The notes below the pieces were generated by a model. It made no database searches. It saw only the letters and a list, made by a program, of their open reading frames with translations, and was not told the origin of the DNA. Positions 52,352-61,592 of a stretch of DNA of 64,000 nucleotides are shown here, one piece after another (within the stretch, counting starts at the first letter, position 1; each line of letters begins with the position of its first letter). Position numbers and translations under genes: made by a program. The DNA lies in the NCBI RefSeq assembly GCF_029193885.1, contig NZ_JARFVB010000001.1, positions 248,001 to 312,000 on the forward strand, given 5' to 3'. Origin of the DNA: Flagellimonas yonaguniensis. Lineage in GTDB: Bacteria; Bacteroidota; Bacteroidia; Flavobacteriales; Flavobacteriaceae.

Positions 52352-53956
52352 TTACGAAGAACAATCACACAATTTAAGTTTTGTGCCCGGTTTTAGGTTA
52401 TTACCACTAATACCATTCCATTCTCGTAAATTTTCTATGGAAATCCCTGGATATTGTCTAGAAATGGTCCAAAGTGAATCGCCGGACCTTACCGTATGAA
52501 TTTTGGAACCTCCTGCAACTGTGGTGCCAGACCCTTTGGAACTGGTGCTTTTTGCCGTGTTTTTGGCGATGTAGGGTTTTCTTGGAAAAATCGTCAGACG
52601 TTGGCCAATGCGAAGGTTATTGCTTCGTAACCCGTTCCATCTTTTAATTTGGCTCACGCCAACGCCATATCGTTCGGCTATCTTACCCAAATAATCCCCG
52701 CTCTTTACACGATATCTAATTTGGTCTTGAGCCGTTACCATGTTGGGCAACGGCTTTTCAAGGGAGTCCAATTCCTTTTTTACAAAGGCATATATTTCCG
52801 CTTCGTTGGATACAAACTTCCCTATTTTGGAAACCGGTAACCTAAGGGCATAATTCTTTCCTTCAACCTTTGGAATGATGTTCAACTTATAGGCCGGGTT
52901 CAACATTTCCAATTCCTCTGTTCCGATATCCACTAACTTGGAAATTTGGTCGAAAGTGATCAGGTTTTTTACATGAACAGTATCGGTTTCAAAGTATGGG
53001 CGTTCTGCTTTTTTGTATTGCAACCCGTGCTCTTCCGCATATTCAAAAATGTACATGGTCGCCAAAAAAGCCGGAAGGTATCCTGCTGTTTCACGTGGAA
53101 GAAATGGTCGAATGTTCCAATAATTCTCATATCCGCCAGAACGTCGAATGGCCTTGTTCACATTGCCGGGTCCGGAGTTATATGCCGCCAAGGCCAAATC
53201 CCAATCCCCGAAAATAGCATAAAGTCTAGAAAGGTATTTGCTAGCAGCTTTGGTCGCCATAATGGGGTCGTGCCTTTCGTCCACATAGCTGCTCACATCC
53301 AGTCCGTACATTTTGCCCGTGCTGTACATAAACTGCCAAAGACCTTTTGCTCCGACCCTAGATCTAGCCTTGGGATTCAATGCAGATTCCACAATGGCCA
53401 AGTATTTAATTTCCAAGGGGATGTTTTGGTTGTCCAACTCCTGTTCGAACAATGGAAAGTAGAACTGGCTTGCTGTCATCATGCGTTGCATCAAGTCCCT
53501 TCTTCTGGTTAAAAAAGACTTGATCACACTTTCCAAAGATGAATTGTAACTGATGTTGAATGGGGTTTTTTCATCCATTCTGGCCAAACGGGCCTTCAAA
53601 GTATCGGTGGGCAAATCCACCACAAAAGTAGAATCTTGCTCGGGTCCATTCTGAATCTCCAATAACATATCGCTGAACAGATCGGCATTGCTATGGAGTT
53701 CGTTTAGCCAAAGGCTATCGTAACGCCACGCCTCTTCCAAATCACGCAATTTGAACTTTCCGTCCCCTTGGGTTTCCAAGGCCATTAACTGACCATCTAT
53801 TTTAATGTTGGATACCGAGATAGTTGCTTTTTCCGCTTCTTGAAGCAAAGCGGAATCTTTCTCCTTAATCGGCGCTGCATCCGATTGTTGCGCAATTAAA
53901 TAAGGAGCTGAGGACAGTATGGCCGCGAAAACAGCTATTTTAATCTTTTGGTTCAT
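52352..53956 (-). CDS. MltD-like membrane-bound lytic murein transglycosylase with two LysM domains
   Basis: 534 residues from the ATG at 53956, which gives a proper signal peptide (KIKIAVFAAILSSAPYLIAQ); the frame upstream is hydrophilic. The SLT domain has catalytic Glu in YLAIVESALNP, then GAKGLWQFM and ALAAYNSGPGNVNKAI. Two C-terminal LysM domains start at YRVKSGDYLGKIAERYGV and HTVRSGDSLWTISRQYPG. Cleaves peptidoglycan glycan strands. No lipobox Cys, so it may be soluble in the periplasm. Confidence 0.94.
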   Translation of the reverse strand: MNQKIKIAVFAAILSSAPYLIAQQSDAAPIKEKDSALLQEAEKATISVSNIKIDGQLMALETQGDGKFKLRDLEEAWRYDSLWLNELHSNADLFSDMLLEIQNGPEQDSTFVVDLPTDTLKARLARMDEKTPFNISYNSSLESVIKSFLTRRRDLMQRMMTASQFYFPLFEQELDNQNIPLEIKYLAIVESALNPKARSRVGAKGLWQFMYSTGKMYGLDVSSYVDERHDPIMATKAASKYLSRLYAIFGDWDLALAAYNSGPGNVNKAIRRSGGYENYWNIRPFLPRETAGYLPAFLATMYIFEYAEEHGLQYKKAERPYFETDTVHVKNLITFDQISKLVDIGTEELEMLNPAYKLNIIPKVEGKNYALRLPVSKIGKFVSNEAEIYAFVKKELDSLEKPLPNMVTAQDQIRYRVKSGDYLGKIAERYGVGVSQIKRWNGLRSNNLRIGQRLTIFPRKPYIAKNTAKSTSSKGSGTTVAGGSKIHTVRSGDSLWTISRQYPGISIENLREWNGISGNNLKPGTKLKLCDCSS

Positions 53957-54074
53957 TTGGACAAGGTTTGATTTTTGGGGCAAACTAAAATGGCTTTTTT
54001 TTCTGAAATAGTAAAGCCCGGAGACAAAAATCTCCATCTTTTAACGTTTCCCCCAATAACTCATAACGTGATAC

Positions 54075-55265
54075 TTAGTCCAATATTGCGGCGATTCCCG
54101 GTAAGGTTTTCCCTTCCAAGCTCTCCAACATGGCACCACCCCCTGTGGACACATAGCTTACTTTGTCCTCGAATCCAAATTGCTTTACCGCAGCAACGGA
54201 ATCCCCACCACCTACAAGGGAGAATGCTCCACCTTGGGTAGATTCGTCGATATAATTGCCCACGGCAATGGTTCCCTTGGCAAAGTTTTCCATCTCAAAA
54301 ACACCTACGGGACCGTTCCACAAAATCGTTTTTGATGCCAAAATTACTTGCTTGAAGATTTCCAAGGTTTTTGGACCGGCGTCCAACCCTTGCCATCCGT
54401 CAGGTATCTTGTCCACATCAACAAACTGGGTGTCAGCACCGTTATCGAAATCGTTGGCCGCCAAAACATCAACAGGTAGATATACTTTTACATTTTTGGC
54501 CTCGGCTTGTTTTAGGATATTCAATGCCAATTCCATTTTATCATCCTCACAGATGGAATCCCCTACTTTACCTCCTTTCGCCTTCACAAAAGTGTAGGTC
54601 ATCCCTCCTCCAATAATAAGGTTGTCAACTTTGTCCAATATGTTTTCAATGATGGTGATCTTGGAAGACACCTTGGCCCCGCCCAAAATAGCGGTTACGG
54701 GTTTTTCCCCTGTTTCCATCACTTTATCGATTGCTTTGATCTCTTTGGCCAACAAATACCCAAAGCATTTGTTTTCCGGGAAAAATTTGGCCACAATCGT
54801 TGTTGAGGCGTGGGCCCTATGAGCGGTACCAAAAGCATCGTTCACATAAACATCCCCGTGTTTGGACAATTGTTCAGCGAAGGCCTCATCACCAGCCTCC
54901 TCCTCTGCATGAAAACGAAGGTTCTCCAACAAAAGCACTTCCCCGCTCTGCAAGCTGGCAACAGCCTCATCAGCTTTTGCTCCCACACAATCCTCTGCAA
55001 ACTTAACCTGCACCCCAATAACATCGGATACTTTTTCAACAATATGGGATAGGGACATCTCCGGGTTTGCTTTCCCCTTTGGTCTGCCCAAGTGGCTCAT
55101 CAAAACGGCGGAACCGCCATCTTCCAAGACTTTAAGGATGGTTGGTTTCGCAGCATCAATACGGCTGGTGTCGGTCACATTGAAATCGCCATCCAGCGGC
55201 ACGTTGAAATCAACTCTGATCAATGCTTTTTTGCCTTCGAAATTAAAATCATCTATTGTTTTCAT
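54075..55265 (-). CDS. pgk: Phosphoglycerate kinase
   Basis: 396 residues, normal length. Substrate-binding [34 protein letters not shown], and the nucleotide-binding [13 protein letters not shown] plus [14 protein letters not shown]. Converts 1,3-bisphosphoglycerate and ADP to 3-phosphoglycerate and ATP. Single gene with a TAnnTTTG box 25 bases upstream. Confidence 0.98.
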   Translation of the reverse strand: MKTIDDFNFEGKKALIRVDFNVPLDGDFNVTDTSRIDAAKPTILKVLEDGGSAVLMSHLGRPKGKANPEMSLSHIVEKVSDVIGVQVKFAEDCVGAKADEAVASLQSGEVLLLENLRFHAEEEAGDEAFAEQLSKHGDVYVNDAFGTAHRAHASTTIVAKFFPENKCFGYLLAKEIKAIDKVMETGEKPVTAILGGAKVSSKITIIENILDKVDNLIIGGGMTYTFVKAKGGKVGDSICEDDKMELALNILKQAEAKNVKVYLPVDVLAANDFDNGADTQFVDVDKIPDGWQGLDAGPKTLEIFKQVILASKTILWNGPVGVFEMENFAKGTIAVGNYIDESTQGGAFSLVGGGDSVAAVKQFGFEDKVSYVSTGGGAMLESLEGKTLPGIAAILD

Positions 55266-55290
55266 GTAGTGTGTTCTTTTTTGAGAGCTT

Positions 55291-55298
55291 CAAATGTA
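55291..55298 (-). promoter_or_regulatory. TAnnTTTG box upstream of pgk
   Basis: TACATTTG on the minus strand, 25 bases before the pgk ATG. The -33 TTG is not evident. Confidence 0.5.
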
Positions 55299-55435
55299 AA
55301 GATTTCCTGCTTTTTCCATGGTTGGACAGATCTAATATTTCAAAGTTTCATGCTTTTTAACCATTTCGGTTTGATATGTTAAACCACCATGGGGCCAAGC
55401 AGGGGTTCCATGCCATACTTCAGCAGTTAAAAATG

Positions 55436-55443
55436 TATCTTTG
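55436..55443 (+). promoter_or_regulatory. TAnnTTTG box directly before holB
   Basis: TATCTTTG ending 4 bases before the ATG at 55448. With normal -7 geometry the transcript would begin at or next to the start codon, so a leaderless mRNA is possible. Confidence 0.45.
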
Positions 55444-55447
55444 GGAT

Positions 55448-56599
55448 ATGCTTTTTAAAAATGTTTTAGGTCTCGAGCACATTAAAAACCACTTGGTGAC
55501 CACAGCGGAAACAGGTCGGGTGGCCCATGCCCAATTGTTCGTGGGGCCCGAGGGTTCCGGGGTGCTTCCCATGGCCATCGCCTATGCACAGTATCTGCTC
55601 TGTGGCAATACGGGCGGCGAAAATGATGGGGAAAATACGGTTTGCAATACCAAATGTAACTCCTTGACCCACCCAGACCTTCATTTTGCCTTTCCCGTTT
55701 CCAATTCGGACAAGGTAAAATCGCATGCCGTTAGCAACCATTATTTGGAAGAGTGGAGACAATTTGTGAAGGAACAGCCCTATGGCAACTTGTTTGATTG
55801 GTACCGACACATCGGCATTGAAAAAAAGCAGGGCCAAATCGGGGTCGATGAAGCCCAGGACATGGTAAAAAAGCTCTCCTTGAAATCCTACGAAGGGGGT
55901 TATAAAGTCCTGATTGTTTGGATGGCCGACAAAATGAACATTTCCGCAGCCAACAAACTGCTAAAACTAATTGAAGAACCGCCCAATAAAACCATATTGC
56001 TTCTTTTGGCGGAAGACGAGGAACAGATCATCAATACGATTCGTTCCAGATGTCAAATTTTAAACTTTCCTCCGCTGGCGGAACAGGTCATTACGGATAC
56101 GCTTTTGATGAAAGGTGTTTCCCAGACCGAAGCATTGACCATTGCCCTTGAGGCAAATGGAAACTTTAACAAAGCTTTGGACCTGCTCAACAAAGACTCC
56201 GAAGATTTAGTGTTCGAACGTTGGTTTGTTCAATGGGTTCGCAGCGCTTTTAAAGCAAAGGGTAACAAGGGTGCCATACAAGAACTGATTTTGTGGAGCG
56301 AAGAAGTGGCCAAAACAGGTCGTGAAGTACAAAAAAAGTTCCTGAACTATTGCCTTACCATGATGAGACAAGCGCTTTTGCTGAATTACAAGGCGAATGA
56401 GCTTGTACATGCCAAAGTACACATGGAGGGGTTTGATTTAAGAAAGTTTGCCCCTTTTGTACATGAGAACAATATTTTGGATATTGTAAAGGAGTTGGAG
56501 CAGGCCATTTTTCACGTGGAACGTAACGGAAATTCCAAGTTGATATTCACAGACCTGTCCATTAAGCTCACTAGGCTCTTGCATGCCAAGGCCGCTTAA
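55448..56599 (+). CDS. holB: DNA polymerase III subunit delta'
   Basis: 383 residues from the ATG at 55448 (MLFKNVLGLEHIKNHL); the frame is open further upstream but that part overlaps the promoter. Clamp-loader AAA+ fold: GPEGSG in place of a full Walker A, Cys-containing zinc-type element CNTKCNS, then KLLKLIEEPPNKTILLLLAEDE and RSRCQILNFPP (sensor/arginine finger SRC). Delta' lacks ATPase activity, consistent with the altered P-loop. Confidence 0.93.
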   Translation: MLFKNVLGLEHIKNHLVTTAETGRVAHAQLFVGPEGSGVLPMAIAYAQYLLCGNTGGENDGENTVCNTKCNSLTHPDLHFAFPVSNSDKVKSHAVSNHYLEEWRQFVKEQPYGNLFDWYRHIGIEKKQGQIGVDEAQDMVKKLSLKSYEGGYKVLIVWMADKMNISAANKLLKLIEEPPNKTILLLLAEDEEQIINTIRSRCQILNFPPLAEQVITDTLLMKGVSQTEALTIALEANGNFNKALDLLNKDSEDLVFERWFVQWVRSAFKAKGNKGAIQELILWSEEVAKTGREVQKKFLNYCLTMMRQALLLNYKANELVHAKVHMEGFDLRKFAPFVHENNILDIVKELEQAIFHVERNGNSKLIFTDLSIKLTRLLHAKAA

Positions 56600-56613
56600 T
56601 TTAAATACTGACC

Positions 56614-57009
56614 ATGAACAATTTATTAGCGAACGCAACGGAAATTCTATTGTTGGCGTTTTTGACCATTACATTTTTACAGAGCGGAATAGACAAACTT
56701 ATGGATTGGAAAGGCAATCTAAGCTGGCTCACCGGTCATTTTTCCAAATCAATTTTCAAGGGAACCGTCCCAGTTCTTCTGAGCATTGTTTTGGTGTTGG
56801 AAATGCTTTCAGGAATATTCTCCGGAGTGGGCATATTTGAATTTGCCGTGGATGGAGAAAGCATGTTTGGTTTTTATGGCGCCGTTCTTTCTGCCGTGAC
56901 CTTATTGATGCTTTTGTTGGGCCAACGTGTTGCCAAAGATTATGTAGGGGCACAGACGATTGTAGTGTATTTGATTCCGACTGTTTTTTTGGTGTATTTG
57001 ATGCAGTAA
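56614..57009 (+). CDS. DoxX family membrane protein
   Basis: 131 residues with four membrane helices. TFLQSGIDKLMDW in helix 1 and the glycine-bearing LVLEMLSGIFSGVG in helix 2 fit DoxX-like proteins. First gene of a plus-strand run of small membrane proteins 14 bases after holB. Function unclear. Confidence 0.85.
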   Translation: MNNLLANATEILLLAFLTITFLQSGIDKLMDWKGNLSWLTGHFSKSIFKGTVPVLLSIVLVLEMLSGIFSGVGIFEFAVDGESMFGFYGAVLSAVTLLMLLLGQRVAKDYVGAQTIVVYLIPTVFLVYLMQ

Positions 57010-57022
57010 AATCCTACCGAAC

Positions 57023-57472
57023 ATGATTCTAGAACCTATCCAACGTCCTGAGCTCACCGATAAAACCCAAAGGGCCTACGAGCAATTCGAACGATTGGTC
57101 GTTGAAATCAAAAAAAAGAAATTGCCCGAAGAAATCGAGTTGGCCATCAATAAACATATTACACAACTAAATTTGGTTGCGGATACCGGTAAACCATTGC
57201 GGAACAAGGTTCGAAAAGAGCAATCCAAAATTGTTGGTATACTAGCTCAGAAACTTAAGGTCGTCCCCATAAGCTATTTCAGAAAAACATGGTTTGTTTT
57301 GGGCATGACGATTTTTGGTGTTCCTATAGGTGTGGCATTGGGGTCCAGCCTCGGAAACAATGCATTTTTAGGCATAGGTCTGCCGGCAGGAATGTCTATA
57401 GGCCTTGCCCTGGGCACACGAATGGACAACAAGGCCAAGGAAGAGGGCAGACAACTTGACATTGAACTTTAA
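57023..57472 (+). CDS. Unknown protein with C-terminal glycine-rich membrane hairpin
   Basis: 149 residues. The first 95 are helical and charged (ELTDKTQRAYEQFERLVVEI), followed by two hydrophobic glycine-rich segments (WFVLGMTIFGVPIGVALGSSLG and GIGLPAGMSIGLALGTRM) resembling a glycine-zipper hairpin. No family recognised. 13 bases after the DoxX gene and 9 before the next small gene, so operonic. Confidence 0.75.
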   Translation: MILEPIQRPELTDKTQRAYEQFERLVVEIKKKKLPEEIELAINKHITQLNLVADTGKPLRNKVRKEQSKIVGILAQKLKVVPISYFRKTWFVLGMTIFGVPIGVALGSSLGNNAFLGIGLPAGMSIGLALGTRMDNKAKEEGRQLDIEL

Positions 57473-57481
57473 ACGTAACCC

Positions 57482-57664
57482 ATGTTCGGAAAAAAAGCAA
57501 TCGCACCTTTGGTGCTCATCATCATCAGTTTGGTTTTATTTGTTTTCAATCTCTTTGAATTGAAGAAAAGCAATAATGCTATATGGGGCATGGTCTCCAA
57601 CGTTTTATTGATTGTGGCCATGATTTTTGTAATGGTCGGTAACAAGAAAAAAACAAAAGAATGA
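57482..57664 (+). CDS. Small two-helix membrane protein
   Basis: 60 residues with two membrane helices (APLVLIIISLVLFVFNLF and WGMVSNVLLIVAMIFVMVG) and a Lys-rich tail. No family recognised. Tightly spaced between its neighbours (9 and 18 bases), which supports it as real. Confidence 0.7.
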   Translation: MFGKKAIAPLVLIIISLVLFVFNLFELKKSNNAIWGMVSNVLLIVAMIFVMVGNKKKTKE

Positions 57665-57682
57665 TCCTATCTCATCAAAAAA

Positions 57683-58261
57683 ATGAAAAACCAATTACAA
57701 AACACGGAAGCTTCTTCTACTAATTCTATTTTAACTGCACAATCAGATTTGCGTAATGGCTATGCCGATGGCTCTTTGGGGGTTTTAGCTTCGGGAATGG
57801 TTTGGATGACAGCCGCAATTGTGGCTTTTTTGGTTTCTTCACAAACCGCTATTTGGACCTTGTTTTTTGGCGGTATGCTCATTCATCCTCTGGGGTTGTT
57901 AATGGCCAAGCTGTTGGGTGTTCAAGGAAGTCATTCCAAACAAAATCCTTTGGGCAAACTGGTTATGGAGGGAACCATTTTTATGTTGATGTGTATTCCT
58001 TTGGCCCTGCTCCTCTCCTTGCAGAACCATGCTTGGTTCTTCCAGGGCATGTTATTGATCATTGGGGGGCGGTATTTAACCTTTACCACCCTGTATGGTA
58101 TTAAAACCTATTGGATTTTAGGCGGATTGTTGGGCGCTGCGTCCTTTGCCTTGTTTTTTTTGAAGGCGTCTCCCGCCATTTCTGCTCTTTCGGGATCGAT
58201 TATGGAACTCGGTTTTGGGGTTTTTATGTTTTTTTCATACAAAAAGTCAATCCTAAGGTAA
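57683..58261 (+). CDS. DUF7010-type membrane protein
   Basis: 192 residues with five to six membrane helices after a polar 35-residue N terminus. AQSDLRNGYADGSLGVLASGMVW and FGGMLIHPLGLLMAKLLG fit DUF7010 as I recall it. Role unknown. Precedes the Crp/Fnr gene by 7 bases, so that regulator may control this run. Confidence 0.78.
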   Translation: MKNQLQNTEASSTNSILTAQSDLRNGYADGSLGVLASGMVWMTAAIVAFLVSSQTAIWTLFFGGMLIHPLGLLMAKLLGVQGSHSKQNPLGKLVMEGTIFMLMCIPLALLLSLQNHAWFFQGMLLIIGGRYLTFTTLYGIKTYWILGGLLGAASFALFFLKASPAISALSGSIMELGFGVFMFFSYKKSILR

Positions 58262-58268
58262 CAACGGT

Positions 58269-58835
58269 TTGGAACAAATCAGACAATATTTTGAATCGGA
58301 ATTCAGGATCACACCTTCTGATTGGGAGGTTTTTTCATCAAAATTAAGCCGACATGTGTTCCCCAAAAAGAGTAAGCTCCTTCAAATGGGGAAAGTGGAA
58401 AACCATCTATCCTTTATCGAAAAAGGCATTGTTCGACTTTACATTCCACTGAAGGATGGGGAACTCACTTTTGGTTTTGTGTTCAGCGGTGCCTTTGTAA
58501 GTGCTTATGACTCTTTCCTGACCCAAAAACCGTCCGAATATGTGGTAGAAACGATAACGGATACGGTACTTTGGCGTCTTGGCCATAAAGAGCTTCAGGA
58601 GGTGTATGCATCTTCCAACATCGGGAACTTGATAGGAAGAAAGGCCAGCGAGGAGCTTTTCTTGAAAAAATCAAAAAGAGAGCTTTCCCTTTTGCGCGAC
58701 AGTGCCGAACAACGCTATCTCAACCTTTTTGATGAGCGGCCCGAGCTGCTCCGTGAAATTCCCTTAAAATATATTGCTTCATACATTGGTGTTACACCGC
58801 AGGCCTTGAGCCGCATCCGTAGGCGTATTTCTTAA
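58269..58835 (+). CDS. Crp/Fnr family transcriptional regulator
   Basis: 188 residues. N-terminal cyclic-nucleotide-binding beta-roll (LSFIEKGIVRLYIPL, TFGFVFSGAFVSAYDSFL) and a short C-terminal helix-turn-helix PLKYIASYIGVTPQALSRIRRRIS, split here as PLKYIASYIGV and TPQALSRIRRRIS. No cysteine cluster, so not an oxygen-sensing Fnr. The first codon is taken as TTG at 58269 because no ATG precedes the EQIRQYFE start; an internal ATG at about residue 40 would cut the effector domain. Confidence 0.88.
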   Translation: MEQIRQYFESEFRITPSDWEVFSSKLSRHVFPKKSKLLQMGKVENHLSFIEKGIVRLYIPLKDGELTFGFVFSGAFVSAYDSFLTQKPSEYVVETITDTVLWRLGHKELQEVYASSNIGNLIGRKASEELFLKKSKRELSLLRDSAEQRYLNLFDERPELLREIPLKYIASYIGVTPQALSRIRRRIS

Positions 58836-58887
58836 CTTGGGTTCATTGACCTGCAAAATGTAAAGTTGGATTTTTGCCCAAAAAAAG

Positions 58888-59337
58888 ATGAAACCTCTCT
58901 TTGTGCTCCTTGGGACCTTTGTATTGTCCGCTTTAGTCTTAAAACTCTTTACAAAAGAGTTGAACCTGCAATTGGCTGGTAGAATTGCCATGGCCTGCAT
59001 GTTGGTGTTCACCGCTATTGGGCATTTTGCCTTTATGGAGGGGATGGCCGCCATGGTTCCCTCTTTTGTTCCCTTTAGGAAAGAGATTGTACTCATAACG
59101 GGAATTATGGAAGTTCTGTTTGCCATTGGACTTTTGCTGCCCCAATATCAAAAGCAAACAGCATGGTTGTTGATTGTCTTTTTTATCCTGATTCTTCCCG
59201 CGAATATCAAAGCGGCATTGGAAGAAATCAACTATCAAACAGGGCAAATGAACGGCCCAGGGGCCACTTATCTGTGGTTCCGTGTCCCGTTGCAGTTGCT
59301 TTTTATCCTTTGGGCCTATGTTACTTCCATTCGATAA
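58888..59337 (+). CDS. DoxX-like membrane protein
   Basis: 149 residues, five short membrane segments. TAIGHFAFMEGMAAMVPSFVPFRKE and LITGIMEVLFAIGLLLP match the DoxX-like group with a conserved FVP. Likely an integral membrane accessory protein of redox or respiratory function. A bidirectional terminator follows. Confidence 0.85.
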   Translation: MKPLFVLLGTFVLSALVLKLFTKELNLQLAGRIAMACMLVFTAIGHFAFMEGMAAMVPSFVPFRKEIVLITGIMEVLFAIGLLLPQYQKQTAWLLIVFFILILPANIKAALEEINYQTGQMNGPGATYLWFRVPLQLLFILWAYVTSIR

Positions 59338-59340
59338 AAT

Positions 59341-59371
59341 AAAAAGCCCACTCTAAAGAGTGGGCTTTTTC
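59341..59371. terminator. Bidirectional terminator between DoxX-like and OmpH genes
   Basis: Perfect 10-bp stem (59345-59354 with 59357-59366) closed by a 2-base loop, with an A run before and a T run after. It lies between two convergent genes. Confidence 0.9.
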
Positions 59372-59392
59372 AATTTATTGGATGTATCGAGT

Positions 59393-59899
59393 TTAGTTCT
59401 CGTACTTATCGTTCAAAATTTTAAGGATTTCATTGGTCAGGTCTTTTGCGTCGTCTCCATAAATTACAGAACCACCATCGCCACCACCCAAAATATAAGT
59501 GTAGCCGTTGGCCTTACCATACGCTCTAATCTCTTTTTTAACTTTTCTTACCAAGGTGTCCATTTCGGCTTGGCCTTTTTGCTGTAGTTGTTGCTCTTCT
59601 TGTTGCAACTGCTGACCTATTTGTTGTCCTCTTTGCTGTAGTTTAGAATATTCCTCTTGTGCACTTTGTTGTGACATACTCTGTGCCTTTGTTTGGAATT
59701 GTTGCAATTCCATTTGGAACGCTTGAGAAATACTGTCCCTTTTTTGGGTTATGGCCTGGGCCTTGTTTTGATATCTGGCATCAACGTCAATTTTTTCTTG
59801 ATAGTCGTCCATGATCTTAACACTGTCCACATATCCAATCTTGTTTTGCTGACATGCCATTGCTGTGATGGCAATCGCAAGCACTACTAATTTTTTCAT
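59393..59899 (-). CDS. OmpH/Skp-like lipoprotein
   Basis: 168 residues. Lipobox TAMACQQ (Cys16) followed by IGYVDSVKIMDDYQ, the OmpH start pattern, and a long Gln-rich coiled coil (QQSAQEEYSKLQQRGQQIGQ). The C terminus GYTYILGGGDGGSVIYGDDAKDLT is also typical. Skp is a periplasmic chaperone for outer-membrane proteins; here it appears lipid-anchored. The 241 bases upstream hold only the promoter-like box and no convincing gene. Confidence 0.9.
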   Translation of the reverse strand: MKKLVVLAIAITAMACQQNKIGYVDSVKIMDDYQEKIDVDARYQNKAQAITQKRDSISQAFQMELQQFQTKAQSMSQQSAQEEYSKLQQRGQQIGQQLQQEEQQLQQKGQAEMDTLVRKVKKEIRAYGKANGYTYILGGGDGGSVIYGDDAKDLTNEILKILNDKYEN

Positions 59900-59920
59900 C
59901 TTTTACTTTTTATCGATGCG

Positions 59921-59928
59921 CAAAAATA
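59921..59928 (-). promoter_or_regulatory. TAnnTTTG box upstream of the OmpH gene
   Basis: TATTTTTG on the minus strand, 21 bases before the ATG at 59899. No clear -33 TTG. Confidence 0.45.
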
Positions 59929-60140
59929 GAAAAGCTTTTGGAATGGGGATCATTAAGTTTATGCGATATGAAAATTGGCCTTTGCCCAACCATAAGATTT
60001 TCTTATGGAAAGTTTACAACCATATTAGATTAGATTATTTTGTCGGCACCCATAAACGGCGCGATTTAAGCAGATCTTTTTTGTTTGGTGGGATTGTGTG
60101 GCCAGAGGTGGATTAGTCCAACATAGGTGCTGAAAATGGC

Positions 60141-60971
60141 TTATTTCTTCTTTTTAAGGACGTAAATCAAAGAAGAATGCTCTTTGGTAAAGATGGCCTT
60201 GAAGTTGGACCACAATCCAACAAAAAATGCACTGACCAGATAAAGTTTGTTCCCCTTGTATTTTTCTGATAAGATGGAAACGTAAAAAGCATCGAACCAC
60301 ATCGGTTTTATTTTTACCACCTCCATTTGATGTGGAGCAAAAAGTTTGGAAATCGATGTTTTTGAAAAATGCCAAAGATGCCTAGGAACATCAAAAGCAG
60401 CCCAATGGGATTTGTAATGCTTCGCGTCATAGGATTTAAAGTTAGGAACGGCAATTACCAAAACGCCATCCTCCTCTAAAAGATTGACCAAGTTTTTGAT
60501 TTGTTCATCAAGATTGGGCAGATGTTCCAGAACATGCCAAAGCGTTATGGCCTGAAACTTTTGTCTGGATATCTCTTTTAAGCTTGACAAAAGATTTATC
60601 CCTTTTTGTTCAGCAAGTTTCCTTGCTTTATCATTTGGCTCTACCCCTGTAACGTTAAACCCAGAATTTTGGGCCGTAATTAAAAAATCCCCTGTTCCCG
60701 CACCTAAATCAAGCAACGTTTTGCTGTTATTTAACTGATTATCAACTATTTGAATCTTTTTTTTAAGATTGTTAGTCTTTACTAGTTGATATAATCTGTC
60801 CGTAAAGGAAGATTTGGAGTCTGTATGTGAAATATAGTCCTCGCTTTCGTAATAAGGCAATAAGTTTTGGGGTTGCGGTTTGGTTACCAGCATATCCAAT
60901 TCTTCATCTCGATGTAATTCGAATTGCTCCCCAGAAACAGAAAAATCTTTAGTTTTTAAAAACAACTTCAT
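60141..60971 (-). CDS. Class I SAM-dependent methyltransferase
   Basis: 276 residues from the ATG at 60971 (MKLFLKTKDFSVSGE). SAM-binding LLDLGAGTGDFLI, acidic residue in VTGVEPNDKA, and ITLWHVLEHLPNLDEQIKNL. The N-terminal MLVTKPQPQNLLPYYESEDYISHT matches a group often paired with mnmG in Bacteroidota, read here as YYESEDYISHT. Substrate unknown. It overlaps the lipoprotein gene upstream by 23 bases. Confidence 0.92.
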   Translation of the reverse strand: MKLFLKTKDFSVSGEQFELHRDEELDMLVTKPQPQNLLPYYESEDYISHTDSKSSFTDRLYQLVKTNNLKKKIQIVDNQLNNSKTLLDLGAGTGDFLITAQNSGFNVTGVEPNDKARKLAEQKGINLLSSLKEISRQKFQAITLWHVLEHLPNLDEQIKNLVNLLEEDGVLVIAVPNFKSYDAKHYKSHWAAFDVPRHLWHFSKTSISKLFAPHQMEVVKIKPMWFDAFYVSILSEKYKGNKLYLVSAFFVGLWSNFKAIFTKEHSSLIYVLKKKK

Positions 60972-61494
60972 TATAGTTATCGGTTGCCAAATATTCATTT
61001 TTCAATTCCCGAAGATAGGATAAAACCAACTCTCTTGAAATTGAATTTTCAGATATACAATCTTCTTCACTACCACTAAAAACTTCCATGGCAATGTACC
61101 AGTTTCCTGTTCGTGACGTATGCACATCATCAAAAACCGGGTCCATATCTGCAGCTTTATTCAAAGCAACATCCAATGCCAACGGAATCAAGTTTATTGT
61201 TTTGGTTGGAATTTCGACTTCATAAAATGAAAAGTAAAATGTTTTGCCTTGGACCAAAAACGGAACTTGTACATCCACATAATAATCGTCAAGTTGAAAC
61301 TTTGTGTTGATGTAATTATAAAATTCATTCGCATCTTTAGGGTCTTCAAAAACAAAAACATTTTTTTTGGGAAGCCCTTTTTTGAATCGCTTTCCTTGGG
61401 TCAATTTATAGTCCTTTATATTTGGAGCAATCCTCAGCGGAATACAAGAACTTGAAAAAACCAAAATAAAAATGACAGGTAATATTCGTTTCAT
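60949..61494 (-). CDS. Lipoprotein of unknown function
   Basis: 181 residues. Signal with lipobox FSSSCIP (Cys17). Contains NVFVFEDPKDANEFYNYINTKF and a C-terminal WYIAMEVFSGSEEDCISENS. Not recognised as a named family. Sits between mnmG and the methyltransferase on the same strand, with a 98-base spacer to mnmG that holds a parS-like palindrome and a weak AT-rich hairpin around 61532-61549. Confidence 0.85.
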   Translation of the reverse strand: MKRILPVIFILVFSSSCIPLRIAPNIKDYKLTQGKRFKKGLPKKNVFVFEDPKDANEFYNYINTKFQLDDYYVDVQVPFLVQGKTFYFSFYEVEIPTKTINLIPLALDVALNKAADMDPVFDDVHTSRTGNWYIAMEVFSGSEEDCISENSISRELVLSYLRELKNEYLATDNYNEVVFKN

Positions 61495-61566
61495 CCGGCG
61501 TAGTGTTTCGCTTAAAATGAAATCAAAAATTGAGCCATTTATTTATAAATGGAAAACAAAAAACTG

Positions 61567-61582
61567 TGTTCCACGTGGAACA
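61567..61582. promoter_or_regulatory. parS-like palindrome downstream of mnmG
   Basis: TGTTCCACGTGGAACA, a perfect 16-base palindrome with the CACGTG centre and GTT/AAC arms of the parS consensus (canonical form TGTTTCACGTGAAACA). Probably a ParB-binding site for chromosome segregation. No parA or parB gene is in the window. Confidence 0.65.
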
Positions 61583-61592
61583 AGTTCGTCGA

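Noticed and set aside
53087..53102. parS-like CACGTG sequence in the lytic transglycosylase gene
   Set aside because: Two or more mismatches from either parS form, and located in coding sequence; not convincing beside the two near-perfect sites at mnmG.
56512..56527. TTTTTCACGTGGAACG in holB, resembling a hybrid parS half-site
   Set aside because: The right half matches but the left arm lacks the conserved GTT, so the palindrome is broken; probably chance.
59900..60140. Possible plus-strand gene of about 66-83 codons between the OmpH and methyltransferase genes
   Set aside because: The frame starts inside the OmpH gene or its promoter, has no recognisable motif, and its composition looks like translated spacer; the region also holds the TAnnTTTG box for the OmpH gene on the other strand.
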